DNA from: an uncultured Bacteroidales bacterium
Lineage (GTDB): Bacteria; Bacteroidota; Bacteroidia; Bacteroidales; UBA932
Length of the DNA: 38,886 nucleotides
Assembly (NCBI GenBank): GCA_900321715.1
Contig: ONXC01000017.1
Coordinates: 1-38,886 of the forward strand
Direction: 5' to 3'
Part shown: positions 7,161 through 14,259 of the stretch, one piece after another
How the letters are laid out: each line of letters starts with the position of its first letter
How positions within the stretch are numbered: the first letter of the stretch is position 1
Translations under genes and position numbers: made by a program
Notes under the pieces: generated by a model
Databases searched by the model: none
What the model was told of the DNA's origin: nothing
The model's input: the letters and a program-made list of their open reading frames with translations, nothing else

Positions 7161-7541
7161 CTAGTTTACAGGAGTAAACGTATATTTCTTAATGACGATA
7201 TCTGCTTTCTCGGCTTCTCCCATGGCGTTGCCGGGGCGGAAAACTACGGAAACCACAATGGGTTTGTCGGCCTGATCCTTGTATTCGGCAGCCACTTTGT
7301 CGGCGGCTTCGATGACCACCTTGTCATTGGCGGCGGTGTGGAAATCACGGCCCCTGCCGGCCAGGATGACAGCATCCCTGATCTTGTTGAAGATGATACC
7401 GGAACCGGAGTTATTAGTAACGGTGATATCGCAGGTAGCGGTGTATGAGCCGGAATCACCGGGGTCATTAATTGAACAGGAAGTGAAGCAGAGGGCCATG
7501 CAGGCCACCAATGCCATTGCAACAAGTTTGATTGTTTTCAT
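7161..7541 (-). CDS. Small lipoprotein of unknown function
   Basis: A 126-residue protein with a lipoprotein signal peptide (MKTIKLVAMALVACMAL, lipobox FTSC). The mature part is a small predicted beta-rich domain with CDITVTNNSGSGIIF and VVSVVFRPGNAMGEA. No known domain recognised. It is convergent with the TetR-like gene with a 3-bp gap and lies downstream of another lipoprotein gene in the same direction. Surface or periplasmic location is inferred from the lipobox. Confidence 0.7.
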   Translation of the reverse strand: MKTIKLVAMALVACMALCFTSCSINDPGDSGSYTATCDITVTNNSGSGIIFNKIRDAVILAGRGRDFHTAANDKVVIEAADKVAAEYKDQADKPIVVSVVFRPGNAMGEAEKADIVIKKYTFTPVN

Positions 7542-7645
7542 GATTTTCAGACAAATAATACTAATGATAAATGTTCTTAATTATTTGTGCAAAAATACAT
7601 TATTTTCGGAAAAACATCACTTTTTTTCCACTTTTGGTTATTGTC

Positions 7646-8224
7646 CTACTTCTTCCGCTGTTTTCCGAACTCCCGGGCAACAAGGAGGAGGTCGTCCAGG
7701 GAATGGTCGTAGACGGCATCGGCCGGGAGAAGACGGAGACGGAATTCGTCGTAGTCTCCGGCACTCAGGATGCAGTCTTCTCCGGGACGGAGGATACCGG
7801 ACCATTCATATCCAAGGAAACCCACATCTATCCTGTAACTGCCGTCTCCTAAGTCTGTTTTCTCGTAAGGATGGCTGTCACAGTCATAATAAGATATGGC
7901 GGGTGTGCCCGGAACCATTTTATTGTCCAGGTCAAAATCGCTCCAGAACCGCGGGCCGTAATCGGCCGGGAACCAGCGACGGTTGCTGAAAACCAGTTCC
8001 GGCTCTTTTTTCTCGCTGTTATATGGAGTCCAGTCTTCCACAAAGGAGGCGTAGGCATTGTTCCAGTGCCAGTACAGACCCGCCAGAATTTCCGTCTCTA
8101 TTTGGAACTGGTGCTGCTCCATCTCAAGCGGAGCCTCTTCCCAGAATTTATCGTTCAACGTGGGGTCTTTTTCGCAGGCCGATAAAACCATCAGGGCCAG
8201 TGCAGTCCATAATATCTTTTTCAT
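7646..8224 (-). CDS. Lipoprotein of unknown function
   Basis: From the ATG at 8224, 192 residues with a clear lipoprotein signal (MKKILWTALALMVLSACEKD). The lipobox LSAC is written TTA-TCG-GCC-TGC and contains the GGCCGAT heptamer at 8177. The mature part is acidic and rich in Trp, Tyr and Asp (WHWNNAYASFVEDW, WFPADYGPRFWSDFDLD). No family recognised. Its promoter lies back to back with that of the sensor kinase gene, about 75 bp apart, so joint control is possible. Confidence 0.75.
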   Translation of the reverse strand: MKKILWTALALMVLSACEKDPTLNDKFWEEAPLEMEQHQFQIETEILAGLYWHWNNAYASFVEDWTPYNSEKKEPELVFSNRRWFPADYGPRFWSDFDLDNKMVPGTPAISYYDCDSHPYEKTDLGDGSYRIDVGFLGYEWSGILRPGEDCILSAGDYDEFRLRLLPADAVYDHSLDDLLLVAREFGKQRKK

Positions 8225-8242
8225 ACGTTTCAGTGTTTTTCG

Positions 8243-8250
8243 CAAAGGTA
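8243..8250 (-). promoter_or_regulatory. -7 promoter box TACCTTTG of the 8224 lipoprotein gene
   Basis: Matches TAnnTTTG on the minus strand, 18 bp before the start. Confidence 0.65.
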
Positions 8251-8326
8251 ACCCATAGGAATGATTGCCTTGTGGCAGAATCCGCCACAATGCACTGATT
8301 TGCAAGGATATTTCAGGAGGAAATGA

Positions 8327-8334
8327 TATCTTTG
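8327..8334 (+). promoter_or_regulatory. -7 promoter box TATCTTTG of the sensor kinase operon
   Basis: Matches TAnnTTTG and ends only 7 bp before the ATG at 8342, implying a leaderless or near-leaderless transcript. Confidence 0.65.
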
Positions 8335-8341
8335 CAAAGGA

Positions 8342-11011
8342 ATGATATGCCTTGCCATCATACTGTGTCTGCTGACGGCCGCGCCGCGGTTTGTAAACTA
8401 CTCCGCGGCCGACGGCCTGCCGTCAAATACAGTCTATGCCATCGCACAGGACCAGGACGGCGTGCTGTGGGTGGGCACCAGGAACGGCCTGGCCAGTTTT
8501 GACGGCTCCCGCTTCAGAAGTTACAAGGAGTACGGGAGGGTGAATGCCCTTGCGGTGGACACTGAAGGCCGATTATGGGTTGGAACTACGGAGGGGCTGA
8601 CGGTGATGCCCGATCAGGTCGGGCATGACGGAGGGCCGGTCCGCGCCCTGTACGCCGACAAAGAGGGCTTTGTATGGGCCACGGTGGGAGACACGCTCCT
8701 TCTGAAACTATCCTACAAAGGCGGCATCCGTGAGGAAGCCCGCTGCTTCTACGACAAAAGGGACCACGAAGGGGATTATCCCTATTTCCAGATTTATGAG
8801 GCAGAGGACGGGCGCCTATGGATTGCCGGACGCCTGGTCCACAACCAGTATGTGGAGGACCGGAAGAACCCCCACGTCACACTTCCCTCCTGGGAAGGTA
8901 TGCTATGCAACGGAAGTTACGCGGAAAAGGGCGGGAAACTCTACTCCTTTGAAGACCACACCTCCCTCCTTCACACCTATGAAGCGGGAGTGCCTATCCC
9001 CATCGGCCGCCTGCCAATATCTCACGCAAGGCTCCTTACAGACCGCAGCGGGAACCTTTGGGCTGCCGGATCCTACGGCCTGGGACTGGTGAACACCCAG
9101 AAGCCGGAGGATACAAAGGTCTATAAAACCACCTCCAACGAACTCTACTGCATATTTGAAGACCGCCAGGGCAATATCTGGGCGGGCGGCGACAACGGAC
9201 TCTCCGTGCTATCTTCTGCCTTACAACAGGTGAGAGTTGTCTCCACCGCCCAGGTATCTGCCCTTATGGAAGACCATAACGGGAAACTGTGGATTGGGAC
9301 GGCCCAGGAAAGGGTATCGGCCCTCTATGAAGACCGCGCCGGCACCGTTTACGTGGGCCTTTGGAATAACACCGGCTGGGAGGTGTGGAAGGACGGGAAA
9401 AAGGCGTACAAGGACCGCCTCACCGGTGAGCTTCCCAAGGAGCAGACGGAAGCCAGGCATCTTGACGGAGCCAACTGGATATCGGACTTCCTGGAAGACA
9501 GTGAAGGCCGATTCTGGGTTGTCACCTGGGAGGGCGTTGGCCTCAATGAGTGGGACCGGAAAGCCCGCCGGAGCCTTCCGCCTCACTGGCTGAGCCCGTT
9601 CCGCTATCCATCGGCACAGGTAGATTCAAACATTTATCTGAGTTCAAGGCTTGGAAGCAGGCTCATAGAGGATGCCCGCGGGAACCTTGTCTACGCCACC
9701 ACAGAGGCCGGGCTCAATGTCATAGACCGCAAAACAGGCCTCGTCACAAAGTACTACAAAGGCAATTCCTCCATCCCCGACGACTACGTCACGGACCTCT
9801 GTCTAACCCCTAGCGGCGCCATCTGGGCCGCCACCCGCAGCGGGCTGTGGAGCCCTTCCGGCAACCATTTCCTTGACGGGATGCTGGTGCAGTGCGTTGA
9901 GGCCGATGAAAAAGGCCGTCTCTGGGCCGGAACGGAGGACGGGCTGTGGTTTGTGGACACGGACGGCAGCACGGGACGCGTTCCAAAGGAACTGGGCTTC
10001 CCCTCAGACATATACGGAGAGAGAGTCTCCTGCCACCTCTACGGCGGCGCCCTGGCCTTTGGAGGCGCTGCCGGCGCAGCCTCTTTCCACCCCGACAGCC
10101 TCCTTTCCATCAAGGCCTCCGGCAATCTGCCGCTTGAAAGCCTCATCCGCCACCGGTACCGTCTGAACGGCGGAGACTGGACGGAAGGACGCTTTATCGG
10201 CCTGCCGGAAAACATACGTCCCGGGCGGTATGTCCTCCAGGAGCAGAGTTCCGACATCTTTGGCCGATGGGACCGTGGAGAAACCTCTGAGAAGACCCTC
10301 CGCGTTCCGCAGCCCCTATGGCTCAGATGGCCATTCCTTCTTCTGTATGCGCTCCTTCTTACCGGCATAGTGTGGACGGTTCTACGCCTTAGGGAAAGGC
10401 GTCTTCTTGTGAAAGAACTTGAGATGAGAAACAGGCTTTTCTCCATCATTTCGCACGACCTTCGGAATCCAATTTTCGGGAACAGGCTGCTTTCCCGCCA
10501 GCTCCTTGAACGCCTTCCGGAACTGCCTCCGGAGCAGCTCAGGGAGGGGCTTGAGAAACTGGCTTTATCGGCCGATAACACATCCTCCCTGCTTGAAAAC
10601 CTCCTCCTGTGGTCACTGAACCAGAAAGGGATGCTGGAGCCGGTAATGCGGGAAGAGAACCTCAAGGCGCTTTCCGCGGAAGCTATCGGCACTCTCCAGA
10701 ACGGGGAAGTGATCTCTGTTGACATTCCTTCCGGCCTTACCGTGAAAACAGACCGGAATATGCTCCTGACGTGCCTCAGGAACCTCCTTGACAATGCCGT
10801 TAAGGCAAGTCCGGAGGGAGGAGTAACCCTCAAGGCCCGTGGAAAAAGGATAATTATTGCCGATAACGGCCCTGGCATAAGGGAAGAGGATCCACACTGG
10901 GGCCACGGCCTTGGTCTTATGATAACCAAGGAACTTCTGGACAAGCTTGGAGCCGAGATGAAAATGCAAAACAGGCCCGAAGGAGGCCTTGAAATAACCA
11001 TCGACCTATGA
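8342..11011 (+). CDS. Sensor histidine kinase with periplasmic beta-propeller
   Basis: An 889-residue protein. After a short hydrophobic N-terminus come repeated propeller blades (Reg_prop type: GVLWVGTRNGL, GRLWVGTTEGL, GNIWAGGDNGL, GRLWAGTEDGL), a Y_Y_Y-like sandwich (HRYRLNGGDW), one membrane helix near residues 659-680, then the kinase core. The phosphoacceptor is H705 in SHDLRNP; the N box is NLLDNAVKAS, G1 is DNGPGI (841-846) and G2 is GHGLGL. Such sensors usually read carbohydrates or other periplasmic ligands in Bacteroidota. Unlike hybrid versions it has no receiver; that is the next gene, which overlaps it by 4 bp. Confidence 0.9.
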   Translation: MICLAIILCLLTAAPRFVNYSAADGLPSNTVYAIAQDQDGVLWVGTRNGLASFDGSRFRSYKEYGRVNALAVDTEGRLWVGTTEGLTVMPDQVGHDGGPVRALYADKEGFVWATVGDTLLLKLSYKGGIREEARCFYDKRDHEGDYPYFQIYEAEDGRLWIAGRLVHNQYVEDRKNPHVTLPSWEGMLCNGSYAEKGGKLYSFEDHTSLLHTYEAGVPIPIGRLPISHARLLTDRSGNLWAAGSYGLGLVNTQKPEDTKVYKTTSNELYCIFEDRQGNIWAGGDNGLSVLSSALQQVRVVSTAQVSALMEDHNGKLWIGTAQERVSALYEDRAGTVYVGLWNNTGWEVWKDGKKAYKDRLTGELPKEQTEARHLDGANWISDFLEDSEGRFWVVTWEGVGLNEWDRKARRSLPPHWLSPFRYPSAQVDSNIYLSSRLGSRLIEDARGNLVYATTEAGLNVIDRKTGLVTKYYKGNSSIPDDYVTDLCLTPSGAIWAATRSGLWSPSGNHFLDGMLVQCVEADEKGRLWAGTEDGLWFVDTDGSTGRVPKELGFPSDIYGERVSCHLYGGALAFGGAAGAASFHPDSLLSIKASGNLPLESLIRHRYRLNGGDWTEGRFIGLPENIRPGRYVLQEQSSDIFGRWDRGETSEKTLRVPQPLWLRWPFLLLYALLLTGIVWTVLRLRERRLLVKELEMRNRLFSIISHDLRNPIFGNRLLSRQLLERLPELPPEQLREGLEKLALSADNTSSLLENLLLWSLNQKGMLEPVMREENLKALSAEAIGTLQNGEVISVDIPSGLTVKTDRNMLLTCLRNLLDNAVKASPEGGVTLKARGKRIIIADNGPGIREEDPHWGHGLGLMITKELLDKLGAEMKMQNRPEGGLEITIDL

Positions 11012-11661
11012 TCAACGTCCTTCTCATTGAAGACTCCGCCGTATTTGTAATGGGGCTTAAACTTGCCCTTGGCGACAATCCCACCTTCGGGAGCATTGAA
11101 TCCGTGGCCTCTCCCGGAGCCGCTGTGGCCTACCTCAACGCCCACCCTGAAACGGATATCGCCGTGGTGGACATAACGCTGGAGGCAGAGACCGACGGCC
11201 TCACGCTTCTGGGTATTCTCCGGGACGCTTTTCCCGGCGTAAAGGCCCTTGTGCTCTCACATTACAAGATTCCGTCATACATCCTCAGGGCCATCACATC
11301 CGGAGCCTGCGCATACCTTGCCAAGGATTCATCTCCGGAATCAATAGTGGAAGCCATCATGGATGTAGCCGCCGGCAAGTGCCTGTTCTTTGGAGAGACC
11401 ATAGACTCCGGAAAGATTCTCCGCAGCTTCGGGGGCAAGGAGAACCTCAATGCACGGAAGCCGCAGGGACTTACGCCCCGGGAACTGGAAGTGCTGCAAC
11501 TCACTTCTTCCGGCTACAGCAACTCCCAGATTGCATCGGCCCTTGAAATCTCCGTAAACACCGTAGACAGCTACAAGGAGCGCATCAAGGGGAAATTCGG
11601 CCTTGACAGCATTGTGGAATGCGTTGCCACTGCCGCCGCCAAGGGAATTGTCACTGTGTGA
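11008..11661 (+). CDS. NarL/LuxR-type response regulator
   Basis: A 217-residue protein whose ATG overlaps the stop of the kinase gene (ATGA), so the two are translationally coupled. The receiver has an E8-D9 acidic pair, phosphoacceptor D55 in AVVDITLE, S84 and K106 (AYLAKD). A LuxR-type HTH follows at about 155-205 (LTPRELEVLQLTSSGYSNSQIA...NTVDSYKERI). It is the cytoplasmic partner of the propeller kinase. The usual switch Thr is Ser here, which is common. Targets are unknown; the flanking lipoprotein genes are candidates. Confidence 0.92.
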   Translation: MINVLLIEDSAVFVMGLKLALGDNPTFGSIESVASPGAAVAYLNAHPETDIAVVDITLEAETDGLTLLGILRDAFPGVKALVLSHYKIPSYILRAITSGACAYLAKDSSPESIVEAIMDVAAGKCLFFGETIDSGKILRSFGGKENLNARKPQGLTPRELEVLQLTSSGYSNSQIASALEISVNTVDSYKERIKGKFGLDSIVECVATAAAKGIVTV

Positions 11662-11673
11662 GGATGGCAAATT

Positions 11674-12780
11674 CTATACGCTTTTCTTTTCTCCCAGCAC
11701 ACACCAGCGGATAAGCGGGATGCGACGGATTATCTCATAAAGGAGCGGAGACAAGGTGAAAACCGCCACGGCAAGGATAAGGTACATCGCCAACGGAGGC
11801 AGCTGAGTGTAGGTTTTCATCATATAGCCAAAGGCCGCAACGGGAAGGTAATGGACAATGTATATCCCGTAACTTGAGCGGGTCATATAGCCGGAAAAGG
11901 CGTTTGTGCAGTCCCAGCGGCTTTGGAAAAGGCCCATCATCGCAAGGCACATAAGCCAGCCGTAAATTGAGTTGAGAGGGCTTCCAAGGTACTCAGGAGA
12001 AGTATTGTCCTGCCCGAAGGTTGTGCCTATGAGAACGCCGCCCGCTATAACGGCCGATACCATCAGGGGAATCCAGGCCTTTCCCACCTTTTCCTGAACT
12101 TCGTCGTGAGAGAACACGAAGTATCCAAGGAGGAACGGAACCAGGTAGAAAAGGGGCTTGTACAGGTTCAGAAGGCCGTCGGCCGATTCCGGACGGGGGT
12201 TCCGGATAAGAGTCTGTTCCCCTGCCCAGAAGAGCACGCCTAGCATAATCACCCATACGATATTTGCCTTACCGCACCAGGTCCAGAACTTATCCTTTTT
12301 GTCAAGGGCCCTCACAATAAGAAGCACTATGCACAGCAGCCACAGCACCTGGATGAACCACAGAGGGCCAGTGCCGCTCACCGCCATAATCATATATTTT
12401 GCCACTGCGGGAACCCCGTCAAATACACCCTGCCTCTGCGCCACCACCGTGTTGAAGTATCCCACCATCCAATGGAAAACAAAAAGGCCGATAGTCCCCG
12501 GCACCAGCAGTTTCCGCGTACGCGCCTTGAACCATTCCTTTGCGCTGTACTTGTCCAGGGCATACCTGGCGCTGATTCCAGCCAGGATAAAGAGAAGCGG
12601 CATAAAGAACGGGTACAGGATGTACATAATCACATCCTGGTACTGCGGGACATCCGGATACTCTCCAAAGCCCCCTATTCCGCCAAACACACCCTTGTTG
12701 TTGTAGAAGTAGATGACGTGGTACAAAAGTACCAGAAGTACGGTTGCCCACCGCAGGTTGTCTATCCAATGCTTTCTCAT
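11674..12780 (-). CDS. Acyltransferase 3 family membrane protein
   Basis: A 368-residue polytopic membrane protein with the family start RKHWIDNLRWATVLLVLLYHV, in which the histidine of LLYHV is the expected catalytic residue, then FFMPLLFILAGISAR and about ten hydrophobic helices. The C-terminal SSYGIYIVHYLPV is also typical. Members of PF01757 acylate sugars of envelope glycans or small molecules, using acyl-CoA from the cytoplasm. The acceptor is unknown. The gene overlaps the upstream AbrB-type regulator gene by 4 bp. Confidence 0.88.
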   Translation of the reverse strand: MRKHWIDNLRWATVLLVLLYHVIYFYNNKGVFGGIGGFGEYPDVPQYQDVIMYILYPFFMPLLFILAGISARYALDKYSAKEWFKARTRKLLVPGTIGLFVFHWMVGYFNTVVAQRQGVFDGVPAVAKYMIMAVSGTGPLWFIQVLWLLCIVLLIVRALDKKDKFWTWCGKANIVWVIMLGVLFWAGEQTLIRNPRPESADGLLNLYKPLFYLVPFLLGYFVFSHDEVQEKVGKAWIPLMVSAVIAGGVLIGTTFGQDNTSPEYLGSPLNSIYGWLMCLAMMGLFQSRWDCTNAFSGYMTRSSYGIYIVHYLPVAAFGYMMKTYTQLPPLAMYLILAVAVFTLSPLLYEIIRRIPLIRWCVLGEKKSV

Positions 12781-12986
12781 TTTGTAAGTTCCTCCATAGT
12801 CTGGTCTATTACGCTTTGGAAAATATCAGTCTTCAACAGTGCCATTCCTTTCTGGTCTCCAAGCATAAGCAGGGCATCCCCCGGCTTGATATTGTACACT
12901 GTACGGGCCTCTTTGGGTATAACTATCTGGCCCTTGTCACCCACCTTCACTACTCCGAAGATGTATTTGCCTTCATTATCCTGCAT
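12777..12986 (-). CDS. AbrB/MazE-type swapped-hairpin regulator
   Basis: From the ATG at 12986, 69 residues. The AbrB/SpoVT fold is recognised by KVGDKGQIVIPKEARTVYNIKPGD, followed by LLMLGDQKGMALLK and a short helical tail. Such proteins are small dimeric DNA-binding regulators. Its end overlaps the start of the acyltransferase gene (ATGA), so it is the first gene of a two-gene operon and may regulate it. The longer frame to 13103 would run through the promoter box and is rejected. An antitoxin role is less likely because no toxin gene is adjacent. Confidence 0.85.
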   Translation of the reverse strand: MQDNEGKYIFGVVKVGDKGQIVIPKEARTVYNIKPGDALLMLGDQKGMALLKTDIFQSVIDQTMEELTK

Positions 12987-13011
12987 AGTGGTAAAAGTTA
13001 GAATTTTCCCA

Positions 13012-13019
13012 CAAATATA
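13012..13019 (-). promoter_or_regulatory. -7 promoter box TATATTTG of the AbrB-acyltransferase operon
   Basis: Perfect TAnnTTTG on the minus strand, 25 bp before the ATG at 12986. Confidence 0.7.
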
Positions 13020-13063
13020 ACAAATAATCAGCTCCCCGCCAAAAAAAGTTTTCGGCACACCAG

Positions 13064-13188
13064 CGGGCGAGGTTGGCAATGCTATGACACAAGAATGAGG
13101 CACTAACGGGCGAGGTTGGCAAGTCTTTTGGACGAGGTGTAACCCTTTATTGGACCAGGTGGCATTTCACCCCCTGGACCAGGTCCAC
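13064..13188. repeat. Degenerate tandem repeat, about 22-bp period
   Basis: CGGGCGAGGTTGGCAA occurs exactly twice, at 13064-13079 and 13107-13122. Related copies follow: TTGGACGAGGTG near 13128, TTGGACCAGGTGGCA at 13150 and CTGGACCAGGTCCA at 13174. The spacing is 21-24 bp or a double step of 43. The core sAGGTkGGCA also occurs in the array at 20349-20406. It lies between the end of the phosphatase gene and the promoter of the AbrB gene; nothing else is seen in this gap of about 270 bp. Confidence 0.6.
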
Positions 13189-13292
13189 AGATCACGGTTT
13201 TGCGAAAAGTCTGCGATGCGCTCTGTAGACGGGCTTTCGGAGACGATGAAGTCCGCTTCCCGTCCTCCGGAAAGGAAGGACAGGGCGATCAA

Positions 13293-14018
13293 TTACTTCC
13301 CGGCATTTTTCAGGCGGCGGAATTCGGCCTGGGCGCGCGCCATGTCGTATTGGAATTTCTCGGAACTTTGAAGACGGGAGAAGCCTATGCCGGCAACGGG
13401 GCGGCTTGCGTCTACGTCGCTCTGCCAATGGCAGCCGGAGATGACGCGGCTTTCGCCGGAGAGCCATGCCCTTGCAAAGACGGCTTCGGCCGAAGCGGGA
13501 TTGATCTGTGCCATAAGGAGGGCGCATGCCCATGCCCTGATAGTGTGGCCGGATGGATATGAACCCTCACCGGACAGCCATTCATCGTCCTGAGGGAAAA
13601 TGGAAGGCTCCTTGAAATAGGCAAAAGGCCTGATCCGGAAATAATGCGCCTTGGGGCGGAAACGAATATTCTCTATGGTGGTTATTCCACGCGTGAGCAC
13701 CTCATAGATGGCGGGAGTCTCCTCTTTGGAAATCTTAAGGCCGAAATGCTCTCCAAGGATAACCAGAGTGGTGTCCATGCTCCAGATGGCGTCACGCACG
13801 GCCATTTCCAGGCGGGCGGGGTCCCGGCGCTGCTGCTTGCCCCACATATAGCGCATTATGTCGCGGTCGAACTCACTGCTGGGGTCCTGGGGCGGGGCCG
13901 GCAAAACCTTCACGACATCAGGCATTTCCGCTTCCGGAATATAAGGCTCAAACACCTGCGCGAAAAGGCAGGAGCAGAAGAGCTGCAGAAAAACCAACAA
14001 AACTACCCGTTTCATCAT
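13293..14018 (-). CDS. Class A acid phosphatase (PAP2 superfamily), secreted
   Basis: A 241-residue protein with a signal peptide (KRVVLLVFLQLFCSCLFA). All three PAP2 motifs are present: K123-x6-R130-P131, PSGH (155-158) and S190-R191-x5-H197-x3-D201. The length and the KAHYFRIRP and GSYPSGHT spelling match PhoN-like non-specific acid phosphatases, which use a histidine nucleophile to remove phosphate from varied monoesters in the periplasm. The gene stands alone with repeats downstream. The start could also be the second Met, one codon later. Confidence 0.9.
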   Translation of the reverse strand: MMKRVVLLVFLQLFCSCLFAQVFEPYIPEAEMPDVVKVLPAPPQDPSSEFDRDIMRYMWGKQQRRDPARLEMAVRDAIWSMDTTLVILGEHFGLKISKEETPAIYEVLTRGITTIENIRFRPKAHYFRIRPFAYFKEPSIFPQDDEWLSGEGSYPSGHTIRAWACALLMAQINPASAEAVFARAWLSGESRVISGCHWQSDVDASRPVAGIGFSRLQSSEKFQYDMARAQAEFRRLKNAGK

Positions 14019-14213
14019 ATACTACACTATTTAAACGCTGCTTAGGACAGCATTGCAAAGTTCCGTAAAATTATTTACCCGTGCAAGTATCACGGTACAA
14101 CATTTTTTCCTAAACCGCGACGAAATAGCTTACCGGGGCGTTCTCAATGACATCTCCGCTCCTGAAGAGTAATTCCCCGGAAACTGTTATTTTTGCAGTA
14201 ACCATATATAAAA

Positions 14214-14241
14214 ACAGCCCGCGGAGTGAACTGCGGGCTGT
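14214..14241 (-). terminator. Intrinsic terminator of the Big_2/FISUMP lipoprotein gene
   Basis: Perfect 9-bp stem (ACAGCCCGC and GCGGGCTGT) with a 10-nt loop, followed on the minus strand by TTTTTATATA, 19 bp downstream of the stop at 14260. The rest of the 14019-14259 gap shows no gene; it should hold the phosphatase promoter, but no clean TAnnTTTG box was found. Confidence 0.85.
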
Positions 14242-14259
14242 AATTTCAAATGGAGGGGG

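Noticed and set aside
10039-11145. Open frame of 368 residues on the minus strand
   Set aside because: It is the antisense of the kinase core; the Ser/Arg-rich peptide is a typical shadow of GC-rich coding DNA.
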